This document shows positions 49,569 through 57,366 of a stretch of DNA of 64,000 bases, one piece after another. The notes under the pieces were generated by a model. The model saw only the letters and a list, made by a program, of their open reading frames with translations, did no database searches and was not told the origin of the DNA. Both the position numbers and the translations under genes were made by a program. The stretch is from VRUE01 sp036266075 (lineage in GTDB: Bacteria > Actinomycetota > Thermoleophilia > Solirubrobacterales > 70-9), in contig DATANV010000006.1 of NCBI GenBank assembly GCA_036266075.1, forward strand, positions 310,001-374,000, read 5' to 3'. Each line of letters starts with the position of its first letter. Position 1 is the stretch's first letter.

Positions 49569-49968
49569 GATCGGCCTCGGCGATCTTCCCGTCGCGGATC
49601 CAGAAGCCCTTCACGTCCGGCGCCTCGGCGTCGGCAAGCGAGGCGATCAGATAGACCGCATCGGGCCAGCCCGCGAGGTTGACGTCGGTCTGCGACGGGT
49701 AGGCGGCGCTCTTGGTGTGGGAGTGGTAGATCCCGACCAGCTCCTCCCCCGCCGCTTCGATCTCCTTCATCAGCCGGAACTGCTCCTTGGCATCGATCGA
49801 GTAGCGCAACGGGCTCGCCTCGGCGTTCGCCGCACGGTAGACCGTGCGCGCCTCGCCGTCGACCCCGCCGACCATCCCACAGCACTCGTTGGGCAGGTCG
49901 TCGTTGGAGTGGGCGACGATCTCGTCGAGCAACGACCGGGCAATGCGCATTTGCTCGGCGCCTACCAC
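49555..49968 (-). CDS. mec: JAMM metalloprotease of the CysO pathway (Mec)
   Basis: Hydrolyses the CysO-cysteine thioester/amide adduct to release cysteine. The 137-aa MPN+ protein has the complete JAMM site: Glu28 (PNECCG), His82-x-His84 (YHSHT) and Ser92...Asp95 (PSQTD). It starts at a GTG overlapping the cysM stop; the ATG at residue 7 (MRIARSLL) is a shorter alternative. Its position after cysM and cysO matches the mycobacterial mec-cysO-cysM set. Confidence 0.92.
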   Translation of the reverse strand: MVGAEQMRIARSLLDEIVAHSNDDLPNECCGMVGGVDGEARTVYRAANAEASPLRYSIDAKEQFRLMKEIEAAGEELVGIYHSHTKSAAYPSQTDVNLAGWPDAVYLIASLADAEAPDVKGFWIRDGKIAEADLVVG

Positions 49969-50927
49969 CAGACCGTGGAGTCAAGATTCTCGATCTCGTC
50001 GATCGGTTTGGTGTAGACGCCGGAGGAAAGGTACTTCCAGCCGTCGTCGGGGATCAGGAAGACGACGTTGCCGCCGTCCAGCTCCTCGCCGATGCGGACT
50101 GCGATGCGGGCGATCGCGCCGGAGGAGACGCCGGCGAAGACGCCCTCCTCGTCGAGCAGCTTGCGCGTCCAGACGATCGCGTCGCGGTTGGAGACCATGA
50201 TCTTGCGATCGAGGATCGAGAGGTCGATGATCGGCGGGATGAAGCCGTCCTCGAGCGAGCGCAGGCCATGCACCATCTCGCCCTGCATCGGCTCGGCGGC
50301 AACGATCAGCGTCCCGGGATCGTGCTCCTTGAGGCGACGGCCGTTGCCCATCAACGTACCGCCGGTGCCGAGGCCGCCGACGAAGGCGGTCACCTCGTCC
50401 AGCTCTTCGAGGATCTCCACCGCCGTACCGTTGTAGTGGGCCAGCGGGTTCGCCTCGTTGCCGTACTGGTAGGGCATGTAGTAGCGCGTGTCATCGGCCA
50501 TCTCCAGGGCCACCTCGACGGCACCGTTGGAACCCTTGGCGCCCTCGGAGTAGACGATCTCCGCCCCGTACATCTCCAATAGCTGGGTGCGCTCGGCGGT
50601 GACGTTGTCGGGCATCACCACCTTCAGCGGATAGCCCTTGCGGCGGCAGATCATCGCCAGCGAGATGCCGGTGTTGCCGGAGGTCGGCTCGAGGATCGTC
50701 TGCCCTGGCTCGATCGCACCCTCCGCCTCGGCGGCCTCGATCATCGAGCGGGCGACGCGGTCCTTGACCGAGCCGGTCGGGTTGCGGCCCTCGAGCTTGG
50801 CGTAGATCCGGACGCCGGCCTTCGGCGAGAAGCGCGGCAGCTCGACCAGCGGCGTGTTGCCGATCGACTCAACGACGTCGCCGAAGCGGCCCCCGCAGGG
50901 TCGGTTGAGTAGCTCGTCGCTGGGCAT
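49962..50927 (-). CDS. cysM: CysO-dependent cysteine synthase (CysM)
   Basis: PLP enzyme that joins O-phosphoserine (probably) to the CysO thiocarboxylate. The 321 aa include Lys55 (TGSVKDR), the PTSGNTG loop at 81-87 and the GGLGTGGT phosphate cup. Arg223 in GLRSLEDGF matches the arginine used by mycobacterial CysM to choose O-phosphoserine. It is preceded by a shared promoter motif (50940-50957) and a GGGAGA ribosome-binding site, and followed by mec with a 7-bp overlap. Confidence 0.94.
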   Translation of the reverse strand: MPSDELLNRPCGGRFGDVVESIGNTPLVELPRFSPKAGVRIYAKLEGRNPTGSVKDRVARSMIEAAEAEGAIEPGQTILEPTSGNTGISLAMICRRKGYPLKVVMPDNVTAERTQLLEMYGAEIVYSEGAKGSNGAVEVALEMADDTRYYMPYQYGNEANPLAHYNGTAVEILEELDEVTAFVGGLGTGGTLMGNGRRLKEHDPGTLIVAAEPMQGEMVHGLRSLEDGFIPPIIDLSILDRKIMVSNRDAIVWTRKLLDEEGVFAGVSSGAIARIAVRIGEELDGGNVVFLIPDDGWKYLSSGVYTKPIDEIENLDSTVWW

Positions 50928-50939
50928 CTCGATCTCCCG

Positions 50940-50957
50940 TTACTTCAAAAAGTATAG
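50940..50957 (-). promoter_or_regulatory. Sulfur-gene promoter/operator motif before cysM
   Basis: TTACTTCAAAAAGTATAG (plus-strand reading) is an exact 18-bp match to 52579-52596 ahead of the rhodanese-ThiF gene. On the coding strand it reads CTATACT, a -10 box, followed by ACTTTTTGAAGT, a hyphenated palindrome overlapping the start of transcription. No consensus -35 is shared. Confidence 0.65.
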
Positions 50958-50981
50958 GGAGGTTGGAGCCTAAGGGAGAAA

Positions 50982-51257
50982 CTATCGCCCGCCGGCCATG
51001 GCAGGCAATATGACAACCGTATCGCCGTCCCTCACAACAGTGTCGAGGCCGTCCAGCACCCGCACGTCCTCGTCGTTCAGGTAGACGTTGACGTAGCGGT
51101 TGAGGTCGCCGTCGGCGCCGAAGAGCTGCACCTCGGTGTCGGGGTGCGCGGACGTCAGCGTCCGCAGAACCTCACCGACGCTGCCACCCTCGGCCTCGAC
51201 CTCAGGCTCTCCCCCGGTCTGAGGGCGCAACACGGGTGGTATTCGGATCGTCGCCAT
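50982..51257 (-). CDS. cysO: Sulfur-carrier protein CysO (ThiS/MoaD-like)
   Basis: A 91-aa beta-grasp protein that carries sulfur as a C-terminal thiocarboxylate. It begins MATIRIPPVLRPQTGG and contains YVNVYLNDEDVRVLDGLDT and VVILPAMAGG, closely like mycobacterial CysO. The chain ends AGGR, with one Arg after the Gly-Gly, so the last residue has to be removed before activation or the adduct is made differently. ATG 51257 fits the family length. Lies 138 bp from the ThiF gene and 55 bp from cysM. Confidence 0.93.
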   Translation of the reverse strand: MATIRIPPVLRPQTGGEPEVEAEGGSVGEVLRTLTSAHPDTEVQLFGADGDLNRYVNVYLNDEDVRVLDGLDTVVRDGDTVVILPAMAGGR

Positions 51258-51395
51258 TTGGCTGATCCTATTGAAGGCCGCGAAAACCAAGCAGTCGGGG
51301 GATGCAGGGAGGGCGGTGCGGGGAGCGCACTTTCGTGCGTGACCCGATCCGACCGACCGAAGACCCCGAGATGCGCCGGTTTGCAGCGGCCTTCC

Positions 51396-52547
51396 TCAGC
51401 CTGCGCAGAACAGCTCGTAATCGGGAAACTTGCCCAACTCGGACTCGGCGATCTCCGGGGCGTTCTCGCCGCAGATCGGGCAGCTGGGGTCGCGCCGCAC
51501 CTTGAGCTCGGTGAACCTGGTGCTGAGGGCCTCGAAGAGCAGCAGGCGACCGATCAGCGGCTCGCCGATCCCGAGGACCAGCTTCAGCACCTCGTTGGCC
51601 TGCAGCAGGCCCATCGTCCCCGCCATCACGCCGAGCACGCCGTTGGCGGAGCAGCTCGGTGCCAGCTCGGCCGGCGGCGGCGTCGGGTACAGGCAGCGGT
51701 AGCAGGGCCCCTCGAAGGGGACGAAGGTCGAGATCTGGCCGTCGAAGCTGAGGATCGAGGCGGAGACGACCGGCTTGCGCAGCCGCACCGAGGCGTCGTT
51801 CAGCAGGTAGCGGGTGGGGAAGTTGTCGGCTCCGTCGACGATCACGTCGTACTCGGAGAGGATCTCGACGATGTTGGTGGCGTCGAGCCGCAGCCTGTGC
51901 TCGACCACGTCGACGTCGGGGTTCAACGCTTCGATCGTCAGCCGCGCCGACTCGGTCTTGGGGACGCCGATCCGTTCGGTGTTGTGGATCACCTGGCGCT
52001 GCAGGTTGGAGGCGTCGACCACGTCGTCGTCGACCAGGCCGATCGTGCCGATTCCCGCCGCCGCCAGGTAAAGCGCGGTTGGCGCCCCCAGCCCACCGGC
52101 GCCGACCAGCAGCACCTTGGCGTTCAGCATCTTCAACTGACCATCGACCCCGACCTCGGGCAGCAGCGTGTGACGGGAGTAGCGATCGCGCTGCTCGGGG
52201 GTCATCCCCTGCGCGGCGACCACCGGCAACCCCTGCTCCTGCCAGGCAAGGATGCCACCGGCCATCGAGGCCACGTCCTCGTAGCCGAGCGCTTCGAGCT
52301 GTTCCGCCGCCTTGAAGGAGCGGCTGCCGCTGCGGCAGTAGAGGATCGTGCGGGCGGACTTGTCCGGCGCGGCGCTCGCGATCTCGTCGGCGATCAGGCC
52401 GGGCGGAACCAGCTTGCCGCCCTCCAAGTGGGCCTCCTGGTACTCGTGCGGCTCGCGGGTGTCGATCAGGGCGACGCCGTCCTCGATCTCCTGTGCGGCC
52501 TCGAACGGCTCGATCTCCTCGACCTGCTGCTTGGTCTGCGTTGCCAT
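51396..52547 (-). CDS. Rhodanese-ThiF fusion, sulfur-carrier activating enzyme (MoeZ-like, inverted order)
   Basis: A 383-aa protein that would adenylate and sulfurate CysO. Rhodanese comes first (about 1-112), with the active Cys71 in YCRSGSRS, then the ThiF/MoeB domain with GAGGLGAP (149-156), DNFPTRYLLND, zinc cysteines at 282/285 and 356/359, and Cys299. In mycobacterial MoeZ the order is the reverse. It carries the same promoter motif as cysM (52579-52596). The two halves should act on one carrier, and the fusion probably channels sulfur. Confidence 0.9.
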   Translation of the reverse strand: MATQTKQQVEEIEPFEAAQEIEDGVALIDTREPHEYQEAHLEGGKLVPPGLIADEIASAAPDKSARTILYCRSGSRSFKAAEQLEALGYEDVASMAGGILAWQEQGLPVVAAQGMTPEQRDRYSRHTLLPEVGVDGQLKMLNAKVLLVGAGGLGAPTALYLAAAGIGTIGLVDDDVVDASNLQRQVIHNTERIGVPKTESARLTIEALNPDVDVVEHRLRLDATNIVEILSEYDVIVDGADNFPTRYLLNDASVRLRKPVVSASILSFDGQISTFVPFEGPCYRCLYPTPPPAELAPSCSANGVLGVMAGTMGLLQANEVLKLVLGIGEPLIGRLLLFEALSTRFTELKVRRDPSCPICGENAPEIAESELGKFPDYELFCAG

Positions 52548-52578
52548 GTCTCAGAAATCCCCCAAATCCGGATCAGCT

Positions 52579-52596
52579 TTACTTCAAAAAGTATAG
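52579..52596 (-). promoter_or_regulatory. Sulfur-gene promoter/operator motif before the rhodanese-ThiF gene
   Basis: Identical over 18 bp to the motif at 50940-50957 and in the same orientation. On the coding strand CTATACT (a -10 box) is followed by ACTTTTTGAAGT. The flanking bases differ, so the repeat is not a recent duplication of a longer segment. It lies 32 bp upstream of the ATG. Confidence 0.65.
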
Positions 52597-52749
52597 CGCC
52601 GCTTCTCACCGGCGGTTTCGCCCAATCGTCCGGTTAGTCCGGTGAAAGCCGGCCCGGCAGGCAATCCGGTCTCTTTGAGCATCTTGCCTGTGCTAACCAG
52701 GACGAGCAATGGCAAAAAGGGGGGCGCACCGAAGCGCTGAGGAGATCGA

Positions 52750-52938
52750 GTGGCAGGCGAAAACCCGCTGCCCCGGCTCCGTCGGATAAGAGACGAAATC
52801 CGCCGCACAGAGAGCCTTTATCCCGAGCGAGATCGGTTGATACACCAAGCGATCGAAGAGGGATATTCAGAGAGGCAGATAGCCGTCGCGGCGGGAGTCC
52901 ACCACAGCCGCGTCAACCAGATCAAGCATAGTCGCTAA
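52750..52938 (+). CDS. Small helix-turn-helix protein
   Basis: A 62-aa protein whose C-terminal half (LIHQAIEEGYSERQIAVAAG, then VHHSRVNQIKHSR) looks like a sigma-region-4 or transposase-type HTH. GTG 52750 follows GAGGAGAT, a good ribosome-binding site. It is divergent from the rhodanese-ThiF gene across a 202-bp gap that also contains that gene's motif. It could regulate sulfur genes, though this is only suggested by position. Confidence 0.55.
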   Translation: MAGENPLPRLRRIRDEIRRTESLYPERDRLIHQAIEEGYSERQIAVAAGVHHSRVNQIKHSR

Positions 52939-53002
52939 GCGCTTTTTGCCCAACCGCCCCGCGAACGCCCAATAGGCTCGGCCGCTTGCGGGGGCAGGGG
53001 GA

Positions 53003-53569
53003 TTGACAGCTGACGAAACAAGCGCTGACGGCATCGGAGACCGCCTGGTCAAGGTCCTCTCGCATCCGCTTCGAATCGAGATCCTGTGGCTCCTCGAAGA
53101 GCGCGTCGCGAGCCCCAAGGAACTCGCCCGAGCGACGGGTGCGGCTCTGGGGGACGTCAGCTATCACGTCCGCTACCTCACGGAGAACAGTTACATCGAG
53201 GTCTGCGACGCCAAGCCGCGGCGCGGCTCGATAGAGCACTTCTACCGGCTCAAGCCGGCCGACCAGACGGAGAAGGCGATCCGCGCCCTGCTCGGACAGA
53301 CGATCCGCGCCCTCAACGGCGGCACGCTCGCGGCTGACTCCATACAACGCCTGGAGTGGACAGCGCTGATGCTCGACGAGCGAGGCTGGCGAGAGCTGGG
53401 CGAGCTGCAGTCTCGCTGGGCCGGAGAGCTGGCCCAGCTGAAGGCCGAGTCAGCCCGCCGGCTGGCGAAGGGGGCCACCGCCGGGAGCCCCGCCGTCGCG
53501 GCGATCCTGGGCTTCGCGACCCCGTCCGACCTCAGCCGAGACTGGGACGCATCTGACGCAGACGCTTGA
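53003..53569 (+). CDS. ArsR-like winged-helix regulator
   Basis: A 188-aa DNA-binding protein. The HTH reads LSHPLRIEILWLLEER, then SPKELARATGAALGDVSYH, followed by a long helical C-terminal part that probably dimerises. It starts at TTG 53003. It ends 38 bp inside the convergent htpX gene. The ligand is unknown; no metal-binding Cys pair is present in the DNA-binding domain. Confidence 0.8.
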   Translation: MTADETSADGIGDRLVKVLSHPLRIEILWLLEERVASPKELARATGAALGDVSYHVRYLTENSYIEVCDAKPRRGSIEHFYRLKPADQTEKAIRALLGQTIRALNGGTLAADSIQRLEWTALMLDERGWRELGELQSRWAGELAQLKAESARRLAKGATAGSPAVAAILGFATPSDLSRDWDASDADA

Positions 53570-54392
53570 CCCGCTCCTCGATCGGAGGGTGGGTCGAGAA
53601 GAGACCAGCGATGCCCTTGCCGGAAAAGGGCCTGACGATGTAGAGGGGCTCGGCCGCCTGGTTGACCTGCATCGGTATCGCCTGCGCCCCCTGCTCGAGG
53701 CGCAGCAGGGCGCTGGCCAACGACTCCGGGTTGCCGCAGATCTGGGCGCCGCCGGCGTCGGCTGCGTACTCGCGCTGGCGCGAGATCGAGAGCTGGATGA
53801 TCGTCGCGGCGATCGGCGCCAGCAGCACCAGCGCTAGCGAAGCGACTAGGCTGAGCGGCGACTCGTCGTCACTGCCGAACCACATCAGCATGTAGGCCAG
53901 GTAGGTGATCGCCGCGCCGATCGCCGAGGCCACCGACTGGATCAGGATGTCGCGGTGCTGGACGTGAGCCAGCTCGTGGGCCAGAACGCCACGCAGCTCG
54001 TCCTCGGAGAGCAGCTTGGTAATCCCTTCCGTCACCGCCACGGCGGCGTGCTTGGGATTGCGGCCGGTGGCGAAGGCGTTTGGCTGCTCCTGGGGAATCA
54101 TGTAAAGGCGGGGCATCGGCAGGCCGGCGCGCGTGGTCAGTTCGCGGACGATCTGGTAGAGCCGCGGCGCTTCGGACTCCTCGATCGGCCGCGCGCCACT
54201 CATTTTCAGCGCCAGTTTGTCGCTGAAGAAGTAGGAGCCGAGGTTAATCAGCAGGGCGATCGCAAGGAAGAGGCCGGCAGTGCTGGGACCCCCGATCAGG
54301 GCACCGATCACGACCAGCAGGCCGGACAGAGACGCCAGCAGGATGGTGGTGCGCAGGGTCGCGCCGAAGGTGGACTGCTTGGTGGTCGTCAT
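53532..54392 (-). CDS. htpX: HtpX-type M48 membrane metalloprotease
   Basis: A 286-aa protease for membrane-protein quality control. Two N-terminal helices (about 14-33 and 38-55) precede the HExxH motif VLAHELAHVQHRD near 139; two further helices and the third zinc ligand Glu in REYAADAGG follow. The C-terminus (STHPPIEERVKRLRQM) is typical. It overlaps the convergent ArsR gene by 38 bp. Divergent from the sensor kinase gene. Confidence 0.93.
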   Translation of the reverse strand: MTTTKQSTFGATLRTTILLASLSGLLVVIGALIGGPSTAGLFLAIALLINLGSYFFSDKLALKMSGARPIEESEAPRLYQIVRELTTRAGLPMPRLYMIPQEQPNAFATGRNPKHAAVAVTEGITKLLSEDELRGVLAHELAHVQHRDILIQSVASAIGAAITYLAYMLMWFGSDDESPLSLVASLALVLLAPIAATIIQLSISRQREYAADAGGAQICGNPESLASALLRLEQGAQAIPMQVNQAAEPLYIVRPFSGKGIAGLFSTHPPIEERVKRLRQMRPSLG

Positions 54393-54450
54393 CGCGGTAT
54401 AGCTCCTCGTCGGATTGCCGTCCCCAAAGTATTGCGGGCGCCGCTGGCGG

Positions 54451-54472
54451 TGACCATAGGGGTCAACCCCTA
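54451..54472. promoter_or_regulatory. Inverted repeats in the htpX/sensor-kinase gap
   Basis: TAGGGGT-ca-ACCCCTA (54457-54472) is a perfect 7-bp inverted repeat, and TGACC...GGTCA (54451-54465) is nested across it. It is 60-80 bp from both start codons in a 141-bp divergent gap, a natural place for an operator of either gene. Confidence 0.5.
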
Positions 54473-54533
54473 ACCGCTCCCGTCGACCACCCAGGCGGCT
54501 CTAGGCTGCTGACGTGCTCTCCGGGGGACCAAG

Positions 54534-55391
54534 GTGACGGCCTCGATCGTCGCGGTGTTGGCGCTCACGGCCGTGATGCTCGCGATAGCGGTGGTTAGGT
54601 CGCGCCGCCGCTGGACGCCCCTGGAGACGCTGATCGAGGAGATGGAGAAGGTCGACCTCAGCAGCCCGGGCCCGCTTCTGCCCGAGTCGATCGACGGCGT
54701 CGCCGAGACCGAGGAGGTGGCGCGCCTTGAGCTGGCCTTCCTGCGGATGATGCGGCGCCTCGAGGCGGAGCGGCTGCGCGCCGGCAGCGCCGCGCTGCGC
54801 GCCCAGGAGCAGGAGCGGGCGCGGGTCGCCCGCGATCTCCACGACGAGGTCAACCAGTCGCTGACCGGGCTGCTGCTGCGCCTCGAGGCGCTAAGGGAGG
54901 CCGCACCTCCAGAGCTCGAGCCGGAGCTGGCGGGGACCAAGGCGCTCGCCAACCAGGCGATGCGCGAGCTGCTCTCCTTGGCGCGCCAGTTGCGTCCGAC
55001 CGCGCTCGACGACCTCGGCCTGGTCGCCGCGGTCGCTGGACAGGTCGAGCAGTTGGGCGAGGTCGGGATCGAGGCGACCCATCGCGAGGACGGCGAGTTC
55101 GGCGACCTCGACGACGACGTGCAGCTCGTCGTCTACCGGGTCGCCCAGGAGGCGCTGACCAACGCCGCCCGCCACAGCGGCGCGACACGGGTCGAGGTGA
55201 GGCTGAGCCGCTCTCGACAGGGCGTCGAGCTGACGGTCGCCGACGACGGCCGCGGCTTCGCCTTCGCCGAGTCCGAAGGCGGTCTGGGGATCGCCGGGAT
55301 GCGGGAGCGGGCGCTGCTGGTCGGCGGCAGGCTGACGATCGAGTCGCGACCGGGTCATGGCACGACCGTGCGCCTCGCCGTCCCCGGCTAG
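54534..55391 (+). CDS. Sensor histidine kinase, HisKA_3 type
   Basis: A 285-aa membrane sensor kinase. One N-terminal helix (3-22), a short HAMP-like linker, then the dimerisation domain with the phospho-His in RARVARDLHDEVNQS near 100-115. The catalytic domain has the N-box EALTNAARHSG and GRGF...GLGIAGMRER. There is no obvious extracellular domain, so it may sense within the membrane, like LiaS or DesK. GTG start; the response regulator begins 10 bp downstream. Confidence 0.9.
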   Translation: MTASIVAVLALTAVMLAIAVVRSRRRWTPLETLIEEMEKVDLSSPGPLLPESIDGVAETEEVARLELAFLRMMRRLEAERLRAGSAALRAQEQERARVARDLHDEVNQSLTGLLLRLEALREAAPPELEPELAGTKALANQAMRELLSLARQLRPTALDDLGLVAAVAGQVEQLGEVGIEATHREDGEFGDLDDDVQLVVYRVAQEALTNAARHSGATRVEVRLSRSRQGVELTVADDGRGFAFAESEGGLGIAGMRERALLVGGRLTIESRPGHGTTVRLAVPG

Positions 55392-55401
55392 CCTGAACCG
55401 G

Positions 55402-56031
55402 ATGCGGGTCCTGATCGCCGATGACCACGGGATCGTTCGCTCCGGGCTGCGCTTGCTGCTCGAGCGCCAGCCAGACATCGAGGTGGTCGGCGAGGCCGCG
55501 GACGGCGCCGAGGCGCGCGAGATAGCGGTCCGCGAGCGACCCGACCTGGCGATCCTCGACGTCAAGATGCCGAAGCTGACCGGGTTGCAGGCGACGCGCG
55601 AGATCCGCGAGCAGGCACCCGAGGTCGCGATCCTGATCCTCTCGATGCACGACGACGAGCGCTACCTGTTCGAGGCGCTGAAGGCGGGTGCGTCCGGCTA
55701 CGTGCTGAAGGCGCAGGCAGACACCGACCTGCTGTCCGCGATCCGCGCGGTGCAGCGCGGCGAGCCGTTCCTCACCCCCGAGGCGCAGCGTTCGCTGATC
55801 CGCGACGTGCTCGAGCGCGGCTCGGCCGGCGAGGAGGAGCTGACCCCGCGCGAGGAGGAGATCGTCAAGCTGGTGGCTGAGGCGCACACGACGAAGGAGA
55901 TCGCGGCGATTCTCCACCTCTCCGAGAAGACTGTCGAGAACCACCGCGCGAACGCAATGCGCAAGCTCGGGATGCGCGACCGGGTCGAGCTGGTCCGCTA
56001 CGCGATCCGCCGTGGCCTGATCGAGCCCTGA
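55402..56031 (+). CDS. NarL/LuxR-type response regulator
   Basis: A 209-aa regulator. The receiver has the acidic pair in IADDHGIVRSGL, the phospho-Asp in LAILDVKMPKLTG near 54, and the conserved Lys in GYVLKAQ. The C-terminal LuxR HTH reads LTPREEEIVKLVAEAHTTKE, then IAAILHLSEKTVENHRAN. ATG 55402 is used because the receiver starts there. Coupled to the kinase gene, it forms a complete pair. Targets may include htpX, but this is a guess. Confidence 0.92.
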   Translation: MRVLIADDHGIVRSGLRLLLERQPDIEVVGEAADGAEAREIAVRERPDLAILDVKMPKLTGLQATREIREQAPEVAILILSMHDDERYLFEALKAGASGYVLKAQADTDLLSAIRAVQRGEPFLTPEAQRSLIRDVLERGSAGEEELTPREEEIVKLVAEAHTTKEIAAILHLSEKTVENHRANAMRKLGMRDRVELVRYAIRRGLIEP

Positions 56032-56052
56032 GCGGGCCACCCGGCGGCATAA

Positions 56053-56078
56053 CCGACCCCTTCAGTAGGATTTAAGAC
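56053..56078 (+). promoter_or_regulatory. SUF promoter motif before the Rrf2 regulator gene
   Basis: CCGACCC, four variable bases, then AGTAGGATTTAAGAC. The same pattern (CCGACCC-N4-AGTAGGATT-AAGTC) is at 59997-60021 ahead of the Rieske-sufB-sufD genes. TAGGAT is a likely -10 box. The motif ends directly at the GTG start, so this transcript would be leaderless. Confidence 0.7.
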
Positions 56079-56558
56079 GTGCTGTTCTCGACGAAAGCGG
56101 AGTACGGCGTGCGCCTAATGGTCGAGCTGGGCCGCCAGCCCGGCTCGGCGCCGATCTCGCTGAGCGCCGTCGCCGAGGCGGAGCGGCTGCCGCTCTCATA
56201 CCTCGAGCACCTGGTCGCGCGCCTGCGCAAGGCCGGCCTGGTCAGCTCGACCCGGGGAGCGCACGGCGGCTACAGCCTCGCCATGCCTGCCGAGCAGATC
56301 ACCCTCGACACCGTGGTCGAGGCCCTCGAAGGCCAGATCGCGCCGATGGAGTGCTTCCACGAGACCCCTGAGGGCAAGGTGCTCTGCTCGCACGAAAGCG
56401 ACGGCGACGGGGCCTGCGCGACGAAGCTGCTGTGGACGCGGGTCCAGGGCGGTGTCACCAAGGCGCTGGCCGGCACGACGCTCGCTGAGCTGGTCGAGTT
56501 CGCCAGCGGCAAGCAGGGCGCCGGCAGACCGGCCACGCCGGTCGGCAGCGCCGCTTAG
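56079..56558 (+). CDS. Rrf2-family Fe-S-sensing repressor of the SUF genes
   Basis: A 159-aa winged-helix regulator beginning MLFSTKAEYGVRLMVELGR, with recognition region LPLSYLEHLVARLRKAGLV and GAHGGYSLA. Three Cys (92, 103, 113) lie in the loop MECFHETPEGKVLCSHESDG and the following GACATKLLW, placed to bind an Fe-S cluster as in IscR/SufR-type Rrf2 proteins. It leads the sufC-sufS-sufU genes, and its own promoter carries the motif shared with sufBD. It is therefore probably the feedback regulator of this region. Confidence 0.9.
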   Translation: MLFSTKAEYGVRLMVELGRQPGSAPISLSAVAEAERLPLSYLEHLVARLRKAGLVSSTRGAHGGYSLAMPAEQITLDTVVEALEGQIAPMECFHETPEGKVLCSHESDGDGACATKLLWTRVQGGVTKALAGTTLAELVEFASGKQGAGRPATPVGSAA

Positions 56559-56591
56559 AGCTTTACCCAGAACGAACACGAATGGAGACCG

Positions 56592-57362
56592 ATGGCTGAG
56601 TTGGAGATTCGCAACCTGCACGTGAGCGCCGAGGGCAAGGAAATCCTCCGCGGCCTCGACCTCGACGTGTCGAAGGGCAGGGTGCACGCGCTGATGGGAC
56701 CGAACGGGTCGGGCAAGTCGACCCTCGCCAACGCGATCATGGGCCACCCCGCGCTCGAGGTGACCGAGGGCTCGATCGTCTTCAAGGGTGAGGACATAAC
56801 CGAGGCCGACCCCGACGAGCGCTCGCGCGCCGGCCTCTTCATGGCCTTCCAGTACCCGGTGGCGATCCCCGGCGTTTCGGTCAGCAAGTACCTGCGGATG
56901 ATCCTCAACGCCCGCCGCGAGGCGCGTGGCGAGGGCGAGATCAAGATCAAAGAGTTCGCCAAGGTCGCCCAGGAGGCGATGGAGCTGGCCAACATCCCTA
57001 AAGACTTCTCCAGCCGCTACCTCAACGACGGCTTCTCCGGCGGCGAGAAGAAGCGCATGGAGCTGTTGCAACTGGCCCTGCTGCGTCCGGAGATCGCGGT
57101 CCTCGACGAGACCGACTCCGGGCTCGACATCGACGCCCTACGGGTCGTCGCCGAAGGCGTCAACAAGTTCTCCGGCCCCGACATGGGCGTCCTGATCATC
57201 ACCCACTACCAGCGCATCCTGCACATGGTCAAGCCCGACTCGGTGCACGTGATGTTCGAGGGACGGATAGTCAAAGAAGGCGGCCCGGAGCTGGTCGGCC
57301 AGCTCGAGGAGAAGGGCTATGGCTGGATCGGCGAGGAGGTAGAGGCGGGCGCCGCCGCCTAG
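56592..57362 (+). CDS. sufC: SUF ATPase SufC
   Basis: A 256-aa ABC-type ATPase that powers the SufBC2D scaffold. Walker A is GPNGSGKST, the signature is FSGGEKKRMELL, Walker B is IAVLDETDSGLD and the H-loop is ITHYQRIL. LKGED and FQYPVAIPGVS segments are typical. It lies 33 bp after the Rrf2 gene and 4 bp before sufS, in an order (C-S-U) separate from its partners sufB and sufD. Confidence 0.97.
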   Translation: MAELEIRNLHVSAEGKEILRGLDLDVSKGRVHALMGPNGSGKSTLANAIMGHPALEVTEGSIVFKGEDITEADPDERSRAGLFMAFQYPVAIPGVSVSKYLRMILNARREARGEGEIKIKEFAKVAQEAMELANIPKDFSSRYLNDGFSGGEKKRMELLQLALLRPEIAVLDETDSGLDIDALRVVAEGVNKFSGPDMGVLIITHYQRILHMVKPDSVHVMFEGRIVKEGGPELVGQLEEKGYGWIGEEVEAGAAA

Positions 57363-57366
57363 CCTC

